This document shows positions 7,478 through 15,520 of a stretch of 26,472 nucleotides of DNA, piece after piece. The translations under genes and the position numbers were made by a program. This DNA comes from an uncultured Clostridia bacterium (GTDB taxonomy: Bacteria > Bacillota_A > Clostridia > Christensenellales > Borkfalkiaceae): contig CAKQXZ010000027.1 in assembly GCA_934292955.1 (NCBI GenBank), positions 1 to 26,472 of the forward strand, written 5' to 3'. The number at the start of each line of letters is the position of its first letter. The stretch's first letter is position 1. The notes under the pieces are model-generated. The model did not search any database and was not told the origin of the DNA. It was given only the letters and a program-made list of their open reading frames with translations.

Positions 7478-7786
7478 ATGTATGCAATCATCGAAAACGG
7501 AAGCAAGCAATACACCGCAAAAGTAGGCGACGTCATCAAGTTTGAAAAACTCGACAAGCAAGTCGGCGAAAAGGTAGAATTCAAAGTGCTTCTCGTGTCG
7601 GACGAATCGGGTATCAAAGCAGGAAAGGATGCCGAAGGATTCAAAGCAGTAGGCGAAGTAACCGCTCAGGATAAGGCTAAGAAGGTTATCGTTTACAAGT
7701 ACAAAGCTAAAAAGAACGAAAGAAGAAAACACGGTCACAGACAGCCGTTCACGGCAGTCAGAATCGATGAGATCGCCGCTTTATAA
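7478..7786 (+). CDS. rplU: 50S ribosomal protein L21
   Basis: 102 residues, the normal length. MYAIIENGSKQYTAKVGDVI at the N-terminus and the C-terminal YKAKKNERRKHGHRQPFT region with the RRKxGHRQ signature are diagnostic. L21 binds 23S rRNA in the large subunit. A strong AGGAGG sits 10 bp upstream, and the gene has its own promoter and leader. It is followed after 15 bp by rpmA; in most Bacillota a prp (ysxB) protease gene lies between the two, and here it is absent. Confidence 0.97.
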   Translation: MYAIIENGSKQYTAKVGDVIKFEKLDKQVGEKVEFKVLLVSDESGIKAGKDAEGFKAVGEVTAQDKAKKVIVYKYKAKKNERRKHGHRQPFTAVRIDEIAAL

Positions 7787-7801
7787 GGAGAAAGATAGAT
7801 T

Positions 7802-8074
7802 ATGTTTTTAATTAGTTTATTCGCTCATAAAAAGGGTGTCTGTAGCAGTAGAAACGGACGTGACAGTCAGTCCAAGAGATTAGGCGCAAAACGTGCGGAC
7901 GGTCAGGCAGTTCTTGCCGGTAACATTCTCGTTCGTCAGCGTGGAACGAAGATTCATCCGGGTACGAACGTAGGTATCGGAAGCGACGATACGCTTTACG
8001 CTCTTACCGACGGCGTCGTTAAATTCGAAAGACTCGGCAGAGACAAAAAGCAAGTAAGCGTTTACGCAAAGTAA
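7802..8074 (+). CDS. rpmA: 50S ribosomal protein L27 with N-terminal extension
   Basis: 90 residues. The mature part ([40 protein letters not shown]) is clear L27, whose N-terminus reaches the ribosomal peptidyl-transferase centre. Ahead of HKKG is an 8-residue leader, MFLISLFA. In Bacillota such a leader (typically ending LQFFA) is removed by the cysteine protease Prp so that L27 can function. Here the leader keeps the FA before HKKG but has only one of the two phenylalanines. An AAGGAG site lies 10 bp before the ATG, which fixes this start. The usual neighbour obg does not follow; a terminator does. Confidence 0.96.
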   Translation: MFLISLFAHKKGVCSSRNGRDSQSKRLGAKRADGQAVLAGNILVRQRGTKIHPGTNVGIGSDDTLYALTDGVVKFERLGRDKKQVSVYAK

Positions 8075-8084
8075 TAGTTAAATC

Positions 8085-8114
8085 AACCGAAAGTCTTTTG
8101 GCTTTCGGTTTTTA
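8085..8114 (+). terminator. Terminator after rpmA
   Basis: Perfect 9-bp stem AACCGAAAG (8085-8093) with CTTTCGGTT (8102-8110), loop of 8, then T-run. Confidence 0.88.
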
Positions 8115-8252
8115 CATGTCAAAAATTCTTTTACGTTAAACTTTGTAACGCATAAAGCAGGCATTAAAGCACGCGAAACAAGGCGCAATAAAAAACACGC
8201 TTATAAAGGCGCGACTAAAACTTGTTTTTAACGGGACAAACGGTAACTACTT

Positions 8253-9098
8253 ATGAAAAAAATTGAGTTTGAATCTGAATTTTTCAACGATAAAGATACG
8301 CTCGACTGCGGGCAGATATTCCGTTATAATAAAACGGACGACGGATATTTCGTTTGCTCCGCCGATAAAGCGTGTATAATAAAAACCGACGGCGATATTA
8401 CGACCGTTTTTTGTAACGACCGTGACGAAGAGTATTTCAAAAACTATTTCGACCTGTCGACCGATTACAAGGCGATTAACGACCGCGCAAAAAACAGCGG
8501 GTTCGAAATTCTTAAAAAGGCGGCGACTGCCGGCGCAGGCGTAAGAATACTCCGTCAGAACAGCACCGAAATGCTTTTTTCGTTTCTCGTGTCGCAAAAC
8601 AACAACATTCCGCGTATCAAAGGCATTTTGGCAAAATTATGCGACGCGCTCGGCGAAGAAAAGGATTTTAACGGCATAAAATATCATACTTTTCCCGAAA
8701 ACAGTGCGTTAAAGCAAGCCGATCTCGATTTTTACAAGTCGATCGGTCTTGGTTACAGGGCTGATTTTTTCAAAAATCTTGCCGAAATCGTTACCCCCGA
8801 TTATATAACCGAACTGTCTTTATGCGACGGTTGCGAACTGAAAAAACGTCTGCTTACCGTTCGCGGTATAGGCGATAAAGTCGCCGATTGCGTGCGCCTG
8901 TTCGGTTTTTACAAAACGGACAGTTTCCCCGTCGACGTCTGGATAGAAAAAATTTATGCCGAAGATTTTGGCGGAACCGAGAAAAACCGCGAAAAAATCT
9001 CGCGCTATTTTACCGATACGTTCAAATCCGATTCGGGCTATTTTCAGCAATATCTCTTCCATTACAAGCGCAATCTTGAAAAGCAGCTTGAAAAATAG
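8253..9098 (+). CDS. ogg: 8-oxoguanine DNA glycosylase (OGG1-type, HhH-GPD superfamily)
   Basis: A 281-residue base-excision repair enzyme that removes 8-oxoguanine and cleaves the DNA strand. The N-terminal part has the OGG1-like DCGQIFRY (18-25) lead-in; the middle has SQNNNIPRI (114-122); the helix-hairpin-helix is LLTVRGIGDKVADC (200-213) with the Schiff-base lysine K209, and the catalytic aspartate is D228 in FPVDVW. Length fits bacterial OGG (about 270-300). The cysteine ligands of an iron-sulfur cluster, as in MutY/Nth, are not seen at the C-terminus. The ATG at 8253 has no good ribosome site. It lies about 140 bp beyond the rpmA terminator, so it should have its own promoter, which I could not place confidently. 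Confidence 0.9.
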   Translation: MKKIEFESEFFNDKDTLDCGQIFRYNKTDDGYFVCSADKACIIKTDGDITTVFCNDRDEEYFKNYFDLSTDYKAINDRAKNSGFEILKKAATAGAGVRILRQNSTEMLFSFLVSQNNNIPRIKGILAKLCDALGEEKDFNGIKYHTFPENSALKQADLDFYKSIGLGYRADFFKNLAEIVTPDYITELSLCDGCELKKRLLTVRGIGDKVADCVRLFGFYKTDSFPVDVWIEKIYAEDFGGTEKNREKISRYFTDTFKSDSGYFQQYLFHYKRNLEKQLEK

Positions 9099-9104
9099 CG
9101 GCGA

Positions 9105-9122
9105 CCTATAAAGTGTTTATCG
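9105..9122 (-). repeat. 18-nt motif copy 3 (just after the ogg stop)
   Basis: Minus strand reads CGATAAACACTTTATAGG, 15 of 18 identical to copy 2. Flanks GCGA/TCGC can close it as a small hairpin. Confidence 0.45.
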
Positions 9123-9140
9123 CTTATAAAAGTTTTTCGT

Positions 9141-9172
9141 GAACTCGGCTTTTCAGGTCGGGTTCTTTCTTG
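9141..9172 (+). terminator. Terminator after ogg
   Basis: GAACTCGGC (9141-9149) pairs with GTCGGGTTC (9157-9165) over 9 positions including two G-U pairs, loop of 7, then TTTCTTGTT. Confidence 0.7.
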
Positions 9173-9193
9173 TTAAAAAATTTTATATTGGTA

Positions 9194-9222
9194 TTGACAT
9201 ATTAAATAATTTGCGATAAAAT
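9194..9222 (+). promoter_or_regulatory. Strong promoter for the small lipoprotein
   Basis: TTGACA (9194-9199), exactly 17 bp, TAAAAT (9217-9222). Start expected near 9229, leaving a leader of about 70 nt. Confidence 0.78.
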
Positions 9223-9230
9223 GAATACAG

Positions 9231-9281
9231 GGACAGTTCTAAGCAAACCGTCCTTTATAAATTTCGGTAGTCGCGCCGAAA
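9231..9281 (+). other. Structured 5' leader of the lipoprotein mRNA
   Basis: Two hairpins directly after the predicted start: GGACAGTT (9231-9238) with AACCGTCC (9246-9253), 7 of 8 paired, and TTTCGG (9262-9267) with CCGAAA (9276-9281). The first sits at the extreme 5' end, as stabilising hairpins do. Confidence 0.4.
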
Positions 9282-9299
9282 GTTTATGGGGTAAAAACG

Positions 9300-9779
9300 A
9301 TGAAAAGAGTCCTTACATGTTTTGTTGTTTTTGTAATGCTTATGTCTTGTATTGCCTGCGGCGCGCCCGTGACTGTAAAGAACGACGTAGAAAAAGCGGT
9401 CGAAGCGGTTTTGCGTATCGACGGGAAAAATTACGATTTTAACGAGAACAACGCCGAATTTTCGAGTATCAGAGAAAAAGTAGCCGATATGTTGGGTGGT
9501 GCAAAGAAAGACCCGAATGCTTCGGAGCAAATAAAGACGGATTGTACCGATTCTGCGGTAGAATATGCCAAGTCCGCATGGAGTATCTGGTTTGAGTTTC
9601 ATATAGACGGCGGAAAATACAAAAAAATATTTTTTAAGATGGATACGGATTATACTCAATCGATTCTTGTGTATGCGACAACTACCGAAAGTTACGACGA
9701 CGGCATTTTACTGACGCATTATTCCTGCTATTGTAAAGACGTCGTTCTGATGATAAATTCTTATAAAACGGAGAACTGA
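9300..9779 (+). CDS. Small lipoprotein, function unknown
   Basis: A 159-residue protein with a lipoprotein signal peptide: MKRV, a hydrophobic core to residue 16, and lipobox LMSC giving a lipidated C17 (C20 in CIAC is a less good alternative). The mature domain (about 140 residues) contains VEAVLRIDGKNYDFNENNAEF and a WFEFHIDGGKYKKIFF strand region; no known catalytic motif is visible. It should be anchored on the outside of the cell membrane. It has its own strong promoter, a structured leader and its own terminator, so it is an independent unit. A weak GGGG ribosome site lies about 9 bp upstream. I do not recognise the family. Confidence 0.75.
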   Translation: MKRVLTCFVVFVMLMSCIACGAPVTVKNDVEKAVEAVLRIDGKNYDFNENNAEFSSIREKVADMLGGAKKDPNASEQIKTDCTDSAVEYAKSAWSIWFEFHIDGGKYKKIFFKMDTDYTQSILVYATTTESYDDGILLTHYSCYCKDVVLMINSYKTEN

Positions 9780-9798
9780 GTTGAATCGATTAAAATAA

Positions 9799-9830
9799 CA
9801 AAAAAGTCGCGGAAACACGCGATTTTTTTT
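9799..9830 (+). terminator. Terminator after the small lipoprotein
   Basis: TCGCG (9807-9811) with CGCGA (9818-9822), extended by flanking A-run and T-run, followed by eight Ts. Confidence 0.82.
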
Positions 9831-9864
9831 GTGGCATTTTTTACATTGAAAACAAAAAAAGTGA

Positions 9865-9893
9865 TTGCAAAATCGGGCGTATTATAGTAAAAT
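9865..9893 (+). promoter_or_regulatory. Promoter of lplA, start site at the ATG
   Basis: TTGCAA (9865-9870, 4 of 6), 17 bp, TAAAAT (9888-9893, 5 of 6). Six bases separate the -10 from the ATG at 9900, so transcription should begin at the A of the start codon. Confidence 0.5.
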
Positions 9894-9899
9894 GATTGT

Positions 9900-10919
9900 A
9901 TGAGAAAAATTGACTTCCGCGTTGTCGAATCGGCGTCGCAAAATCCGTACTTAAACCTTGCCGCCGAAACGGTGCTGACCGATTCCGCAGCAGCTACCTG
10001 CTACTTTTATTTATGGCAGAACGCGCCCACGGTCGTTATAGGGTACAATCAGAACCCGTTTTCGGAATGCGCGCTTGAAAACATGCGGCAGGACGGCGTT
10101 TTTCTTGCAAGACGGAGAACGGGCGGCGGGGCTGTTTTTCACGATTACGGCAATCTGAATTTTTCGTTTGTAATGCCGAATGAGTTGTATGACGTAAAGC
10201 GGCAGTCGAAAGTTATAATCGACGCGCTTAAAGACTTCGGAATAAACGCCGAACTGTCGGGCAGAAACGACATTTTAGCCGACGGAAAAAAGTTTTCGGG
10301 CAACGCGTTTTATAAAGGCAAAACGCACAAACTCCACCACGGCACGATTATGCTCAGCGTGGATTTTACGAAACTTGCGGGTTATCTTACCCCCGACCCG
10401 TCGAAATACCTGAAAAAAGGCGTTTCTTCGGTGCGGTCGCGCGTGGTAAATCTTAGCGAACTCAACCCCGATATTACGATAGAAACGCTTAAAAAATCGT
10501 TGTTTGTCGCTTTTATTAAAGAATACGATTGCGGAAATTGCGAAGTCGTAAAAATAAATTCGGATGAGTTTTTTGCCGAAAATTCCGAAATTAAGGCGTT
10601 GGCGGATAAAATATCCTCCGATGAATATTTATACAAAAAATGGTGCGATTTTTCTTGCGACGTAACCGAAAATTTTTCGTGGGGGCAGGTTAAGGCTTGC
10701 ATATCCGGCGAGAACGGAAAAGTAGAAAAAACGACCTTTTCTACCGACGGTCTTTTTCCTTCGGCGGTGGAAGCGGCTGAAAAATACATAGCAGAAAATT
10801 CCGATAAAAACGAAAAATCAGCCGAAGATTTTTACACCGCAAGTTTTTCGGACGAAGAAAAAACGGTCTTTTACGACCTTATAAATCTTGCGGCTCGCAA
10901 AACTACAAATAATTTATAA
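9900..10919 (+). CDS. lplA: Lipoate-protein ligase A
   Basis: A 339-residue enzyme that activates free lipoate with ATP and attaches it to lysine of lipoyl domains. It shows the LplA core: NLAAETVL, RRRTGGGAVFHDYGNLNFSF, GRNDILADGKKFSGNAFY (the lysine in KKFSG contacts the lipoyl-AMP) and HHGTIMLSVD, followed by the C-terminal accessory domain (from about residue 250, WCDFSCDVTENFSWGQV), so it is full-length and should work alone. It lies directly upstream of the glycine cleavage genes, whose H protein needs lipoate, so GcvH is the likely substrate. There is no ribosome site, and the predicted promoter places the start of the mRNA at the ATG. Confidence 0.93.
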   Translation: MRKIDFRVVESASQNPYLNLAAETVLTDSAAATCYFYLWQNAPTVVIGYNQNPFSECALENMRQDGVFLARRRTGGGAVFHDYGNLNFSFVMPNELYDVKRQSKVIIDALKDFGINAELSGRNDILADGKKFSGNAFYKGKTHKLHHGTIMLSVDFTKLAGYLTPDPSKYLKKGVSSVRSRVVNLSELNPDITIETLKKSLFVAFIKEYDCGNCEVVKINSDEFFAENSEIKALADKISSDEYLYKKWCDFSCDVTENFSWGQVKACISGENGKVEKTTFSTDGLFPSAVEAAEKYIAENSDKNEKSAEDFYTASFSDEEKTVFYDLINLAARKTTNNL

Positions 10920-10995
10920 GCGGCAAATAGCCTATAAAACTGTAAATAAGCGAAAAAGCGTACAAATAAAGCAAGGCAAATTCAGGGAGATAAAT

Positions 10996-12078
10996 ATGGA
11001 TAAAAGAACGGCATTATATGAAAAGCACGTCGAACTCGGCGGCAAAATAGTAAGTTTTGCGGGCTGGGAACTTCCCGTATCCTACTCAAACGGCATACTG
11101 CACGAACACGCGACGGTCAGGGAAAAAGCGGGATTGTTCGACGTTTCGCATATGGGCGAAATTATGATCGAAGGCAAAAACGCAACGACCGCGCTTCAGA
11201 AACTTGTAAGCAACCGCGTGGCGGATATGCAGTGCGGGCAGTGCAGATACGCTCTTTTGCCCTATGCCGACGGCGGAATCGTAGACGATCTGCTGATCTA
11301 CAAGTTTAACGACGAAAAATATATGCTCGTCGTAAACGCTTCCAATGCCGATAAAGACTTTGCGCACATAAAGGAAAACATCGACTCGTCCGTTTCGGCA
11401 GAAAATGTTTCCGATAAAGTTTCGCAGGTAGCGTTGCAAGGTCCGCTTGCCGAAAAAATTATGGCAAAAGTGTGCGATACTTCATTGTTGCCCGTTAAAA
11501 ATTATCGTTTTGTACCCGAAATTGAAGTCTGCGGCAAAAAATACCTTGTTTCTACCACCGGCTATACGGGCGAAAAGGGCTACGAAATATATACAGAAAA
11601 CAAAAATATTGTTGAAATTTACGAAAAACTGCTTGAGGCGGGCAGAGAATTCGGGCTTGAACCCATAGGGTTAGGCGCGCGCGACACGCTCAGATTTGAA
11701 AGTTGCATGCCTCTTTACGGACATGAACTCTCGGCAGAGTATAAACTTAACGAAGTCGCGCTCGATTTTGCAATAAAGCACGGGCTTGACTACCTTGGCG
11801 AAATGCCCGAAAACGCCCTTCCGCAGTACGTAAGGGCGGGAATAAAACTTGTGGATAAAGGCGTTGCGAGAGAGCATGCCGACCTTTTCGACGCCGACGG
11901 CAATAAAATAGGGATAACAACGTCCGGCGGCGTTTGCCCGACTGTCGGCGGTTCGTATTGTATGGTTCGCGTTAAAAACGGCTCGGAAAATCTGCCCGAA
12001 GTATTCGTGAAAGTGCGCGACAAACTGCTTAAAGCGGAGTTCGTCCCCATGCCTTTTTATAAACGCACGGACAAGTAA
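10996..12078 (+). CDS. gcvT: Aminomethyltransferase, glycine cleavage system T protein
   Basis: 360 residues, normal length. T protein transfers the aminomethyl carbon from lipoylated H protein to tetrahydrofolate, releasing ammonia. Landmarks are LYEKHVELGGKIVSFAGWEL, LFDVSHMGEI, NASNADKDFAHI, VALQGPLAEKI, the STTGYTGEKGYEIY motif and GLGARDTLRFE. The start at 10996 follows AGGGAG; longer in-frame starts from 10888 overlap lplA and lack a ribosome site. It is 76 bp behind lplA with no terminator, so it is probably co-transcribed. The 76-bp gap is too short and lacks the conserved cores for a glycine riboswitch. Confidence 0.95.
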   Translation: MDKRTALYEKHVELGGKIVSFAGWELPVSYSNGILHEHATVREKAGLFDVSHMGEIMIEGKNATTALQKLVSNRVADMQCGQCRYALLPYADGGIVDDLLIYKFNDEKYMLVVNASNADKDFAHIKENIDSSVSAENVSDKVSQVALQGPLAEKIMAKVCDTSLLPVKNYRFVPEIEVCGKKYLVSTTGYTGEKGYEIYTENKNIVEIYEKLLEAGREFGLEPIGLGARDTLRFESCMPLYGHELSAEYKLNEVALDFAIKHGLDYLGEMPENALPQYVRAGIKLVDKGVAREHADLFDADGNKIGITTSGGVCPTVGGSYCMVRVKNGSENLPEVFVKVRDKLLKAEFVPMPFYKRTDK

Positions 12079-12277
12079 AAATCACACCACAACAATAAAA
12101 AATACATTAAAACGATAAAATCGCGCGTAAAACTGCAAAAAACGCGCGGTTTAACAAAAAGCAACAAATAAACAAATGCGCATACGCGGCGTTTTGCCCC
12201 GGAAAAAAGTCGGCGATTAACCGAAAACGGCGGCGAACGACCGAAAAACAATAAATAATAAAAGCGGAGAAAAAATT

Positions 12278-12634
12278 ATGGAATTCAGCAAAACACACGA
12301 ATGGATTAAGGAAGAAAACGGATTGATAGTAGTCGGCATAACCGATTACGCGCAGAACGAAATGGGCGATATAGTTTACGCCGAACTTCCCGAAGTCGGC
12401 AAAAACGTAGCAGCCGGCGACGAAGTTTGCGAACTCGAATCGGTTAAAGCGGTTGCGCCCGTAAATTGCCCCGTCGGCGGCGAAATCGCGGAAGTCAACG
12501 CCGAACTTGACGCGGATCCTTCGCTTATCAATCGCGACGCGGTTAATGCCTGGCTTTTCAAAGTTAAACCCGACGGCACGAAGTCGGTTATGATGAGCGA
12601 AAGCGAATACGCAAAATACCTTAAAACTCTCTGA
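12278..12634 (+). CDS. gcvH: Glycine cleavage system H protein (lipoyl carrier)
   Basis: 118 residues, slightly shorter than the usual 125-130. It carries the lipoyl arm between the P, T and L proteins. The lipoylated lysine is K57 in the ELESVKAVAPV motif; KTHEWIKEE and GITDYAQNEMGDIVYAELPEVG are conserved H-protein segments. GGAG sits about 9 bp before the ATG. It is separated from gcvT by 199 bp holding no gene; that gap has a hairpin-forming CGCGCG/CGCGCG pair near 12122-12148 without a T-run, so no clear terminator or riboswitch is seen. Confidence 0.95.
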   Translation: MEFSKTHEWIKEENGLIVVGITDYAQNEMGDIVYAELPEVGKNVAAGDEVCELESVKAVAPVNCPVGGEIAEVNAELDADPSLINRDAVNAWLFKVKPDGTKSVMMSESEYAKYLKTL

Positions 12635-12684
12635 TTCCCTTAATTTACACAGCGATACCCGACATACGGGCAAGGAGAAATTAA

Positions 12685-13998
12685 ATGGCAAAATACACGC
12701 CGCACACTCAATCCGACGTAAAGGAAATGCTTTCCGCACTCGGATTAAAGAGTTCTCAGCAATTATTCGAAGACGTGCCGCAGTCGATCAGATATCCCGA
12801 TTGCGGAATGAAAGACGGCTCGTCCGAAGCGGACGCCGAAATGCGCCTTAACGCGCTTGCAAACAAAAACCGCGTTTACGATACGGTTTTTATGGGTGCG
12901 GGCGCATGTAAACACTACATACCCGCCGCGGTAAGAAATCTTTCCGCGCGCAACGAATTCGTTACGGCATACACGCCGTATCAGGCTGAAATGTCGCAGG
13001 GCATTCTGCAGTCTATTTACGAATATCAGTCGCTTATCTGCAGGCTTACGGGCATGGACGTATCCAATGCTTCCCATTACGACGGAGCGACCGCCGCAGC
13101 CGAAGCATGCCTTATGTTTGCCGACGGTAAGCGCAATAAAGTGCTTGTTTCGTCGCTTATAAAACCCGACGTAAAGCGCGTTATGTCCACCTATTTCGAA
13201 GGCCGCGGCATTAAACTTGTTACGCTCGAATCGTTTGCCGCATCCATCAATATGGAAAGGCTGAACGCCGAACTTAACGACGAAGTTCTTGCGGTATACG
13301 TCGAACAGCCCAATTTCTACGGCACGATCGAAGATATGAACACCATTTCGCATCTCGTTCATTCGGTAGGCGCAAAACTTATCGCGGGCGTTTATCCCAT
13401 AAGTTTAGGGCTGCTTAAAAAACCGTCCGAATACGACGCGGACGCGGTTGTCGGCGAAGCGCAGTGTCTTGGTCTGCCACTGTCGTTCGGTGGGGCATAT
13501 CTCGGCTTTATGGCTACAAAAGAGCAGTATATGCGCAAACTTCCGGGCAGAATAGTGGGCGAAACTACCGATCACGACGGCAAAAAGGCGTATGTATTGA
13601 CTCTGCAGGCGCGCGAACAGCATATCCGCAGAGAAAAAGCGTCTTCTAACATTTGCTCCAACGAAGCGCATTGCGCGTTGACTGCGGGCATGTATCTGTC
13701 GTTTATGGGTAAAGAAGGCATTAAAGAAGTTGCAAAAGCGTGCGCCGCAAACGCGCATTATCTGCAATTCGCGCTGGCTAAAGCGGGCATCGGCGTTAAA
13801 TATAAAGACGAATTTTTCAACGAATTCGTTACCTTATCCAAATGTACCGCCGAAAACATGCTTAATGCGCTTGCGCAGAACGGAATACTCGGCGGCTATA
13901 AGATCGGCACGCACGAAATCTTGTGGTGTGCGACCGAACTCAATACGCGCGACGAAATGGACAGATGCGCCGAAATATGCGGGGAGATTAACAAATAA
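12685..13998 (+). CDS. gcvPA: Glycine dehydrogenase (decarboxylating) subunit 1
   Basis: 437 residues, the N-terminal half of the P protein, which in Bacillota is split into two subunits. Features include YTPHTQSDVKEML, MGAGACKHYIPAAV, TAYTPYQAEMSQGILQ, GATAAAEA and the C-terminal HIRREKASSNICSNEA and LSFMGKEG segments. Together with GcvPB it decarboxylates glycine and loads the aminomethyl group on GcvH; PLP is bound by the other subunit. AAGGAG lies upstream of the start, and the stop overlaps the gcvPB start by one base (TAATG), giving equal-dosage coupling. Confidence 0.95.
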   Translation: MAKYTPHTQSDVKEMLSALGLKSSQQLFEDVPQSIRYPDCGMKDGSSEADAEMRLNALANKNRVYDTVFMGAGACKHYIPAAVRNLSARNEFVTAYTPYQAEMSQGILQSIYEYQSLICRLTGMDVSNASHYDGATAAAEACLMFADGKRNKVLVSSLIKPDVKRVMSTYFEGRGIKLVTLESFAASINMERLNAELNDEVLAVYVEQPNFYGTIEDMNTISHLVHSVGAKLIAGVYPISLGLLKKPSEYDADAVVGEAQCLGLPLSFGGAYLGFMATKEQYMRKLPGRIVGETTDHDGKKAYVLTLQAREQHIRREKASSNICSNEAHCALTAGMYLSFMGKEGIKEVAKACAANAHYLQFALAKAGIGVKYKDEFFNEFVTLSKCTAENMLNALAQNGILGGYKIGTHEILWCATELNTRDEMDRCAEICGEINK

Positions 13999-15422
13999 TG
14001 AAGACTGTATTCGAACTTTCCAAAAAAGGCAGAAAGGCGTGGCAGGTTCCCACTTGCGAAGTGCCTGAATATAATTTCAAAGGTAAGTATCTGACCGAAA
14101 CCGAAGCGGATTTGCCCGAAGTTGACGAACTTACGCTCGTTCGCCATTACATGGAATTATCCAAAGCGTCGTTCGGGGTAGACGACGGTTTTTATCCGCT
14201 CGGCTCCTGCACGATGAAATATAACCCCAAAGTAAACGAAATCACCGCATCGCTCAAAGGATTTTCCGATCTTCACCCGCTGCAGAAAAAACGCGATATT
14301 CAGGGCAGTATAGAACTTATGTGCAGACTTCAGAAAGCGTTGTGCGACATTACGGGAATGGACGCCGCATCTTTGCAACCCGCGGCGGGCGCGCACGGCG
14401 AATTTACGGGGCTTAAAATAATACGCAAATATCATCTCGACCGCGGCGACGTGCAGAGAACGAAAGTAATCGTTCCCGATTCGGCGCACGGAACCAATCC
14501 CGCGAGCAGCGCGCTTTGCGGAATGGAAATAGTTAATATTCCGTCGCTCGATAACGGGCTTGTAGACCTTAACGCGCTCAAAGCGGCGTGCGACGATAAG
14601 ACCGCGGCGTTTATGCTTACCAACCCCAATACGCTCGGTAAGTTTGAAAAACAGATACTCGATATTTCGAATATCGTTCATGACTGCGGCGGTTTGCTTT
14701 ACTACGACGGAGCGAACCTTAACGCGATAATGGGCATTGCGCGCCCCGCGGATATGGGCTTTGACGTAGTTCACCTTAATCTGCATAAGACCTTTTCAAC
14801 TCCGCACGGCGGTGGCGGCCCGGGCAGCGGTCCCGTTTGCGTAAAAGCGCAACTTGCCGAATTTTTGCCCACGCCCGTCGCAATGAAAGACAAATCGTCC
14901 ACATATTCGCTTATCGAACCCGAAAAAACAATCGGCAAGGTCAAGGCGTTTTACGGCAATTTCAACGTACTTGTAAAGGCTTATACATACATTCTCGTTC
15001 TGGGCGAAGAAGGTTTGCGCAATGCATCCGAAATGGCTGTTCTTAACGCGAATTATCTTAAAAAACTGCTTAAAAAGTACGATTTGCACCTCGACGAACG
15101 CTGCATGCACGAGTTTGTTCTGTCTATGGAAAAGGTCAAGCAGGATACGGGCGTTTCCGCGCTCGATATCGCTAAAAGCATGATCGACGTCGGTATTCAT
15201 CCGCCTACAATGTATTTCCCGCAGATAGTGCATGAAGCGCTTATGTTCGAGCCGACCGAAACCGAAAGTAAAGAAACGCTCGAAGAAGCGGCTGCCGCAA
15301 TATCCGCTATAATAGACAGGGCGTATAAAGATCCCGAATCGCTTAAACGCGCGCCCGAAACCACCATTGTCGGCAGACCGGACGAAGTAAAAGCGGCAAG
15401 ATCGCCCAAACTTCGCGACTGA
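13998..15422 (+). CDS. gcvPB: Glycine dehydrogenase (decarboxylating) subunit 2
   Basis: 474 residues, the PLP-carrying C-terminal half of the P protein. The PLP lysine is K264 in HLNLHKTFSTPHGGGGPG, and DSAHGTNPAS (161-170) and YYDGANLNA are family signatures. GYPLGSCTMKYNPK-like sequence (FYPLGSCTMKYNPK, 65-78) marks the substrate side. It works as a heterotetramer with GcvPA in the cytosol. A GGGGAG site inside the end of gcvPA precedes the ATG. The L protein (dihydrolipoamide dehydrogenase) gene is not in this window. Confidence 0.95.
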   Translation: MKTVFELSKKGRKAWQVPTCEVPEYNFKGKYLTETEADLPEVDELTLVRHYMELSKASFGVDDGFYPLGSCTMKYNPKVNEITASLKGFSDLHPLQKKRDIQGSIELMCRLQKALCDITGMDAASLQPAAGAHGEFTGLKIIRKYHLDRGDVQRTKVIVPDSAHGTNPASSALCGMEIVNIPSLDNGLVDLNALKAACDDKTAAFMLTNPNTLGKFEKQILDISNIVHDCGGLLYYDGANLNAIMGIARPADMGFDVVHLNLHKTFSTPHGGGGPGSGPVCVKAQLAEFLPTPVAMKDKSSTYSLIEPEKTIGKVKAFYGNFNVLVKAYTYILVLGEEGLRNASEMAVLNANYLKKLLKKYDLHLDERCMHEFVLSMEKVKQDTGVSALDIAKSMIDVGIHPPTMYFPQIVHEALMFEPTETESKETLEEAAAAISAIIDRAYKDPESLKRAPETTIVGRPDEVKAARSPKLRD

Positions 15423-15520
15423 AAAAAGCAATCTGAACGAAAAAAGCGGTTTTTGTAACCAAAGCGGCTATAAGTTTTATGGTCGCAACCGGTTTTTATA
15501 AAAAAACAACGGAGAAAATA

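Noticed and set aside
10920..12277. A glycine riboswitch in the gcv gaps
   Set aside because: Neither gap shows the conserved paired cores or tandem layout; only AT-rich sequence and one GC hairpin are seen.
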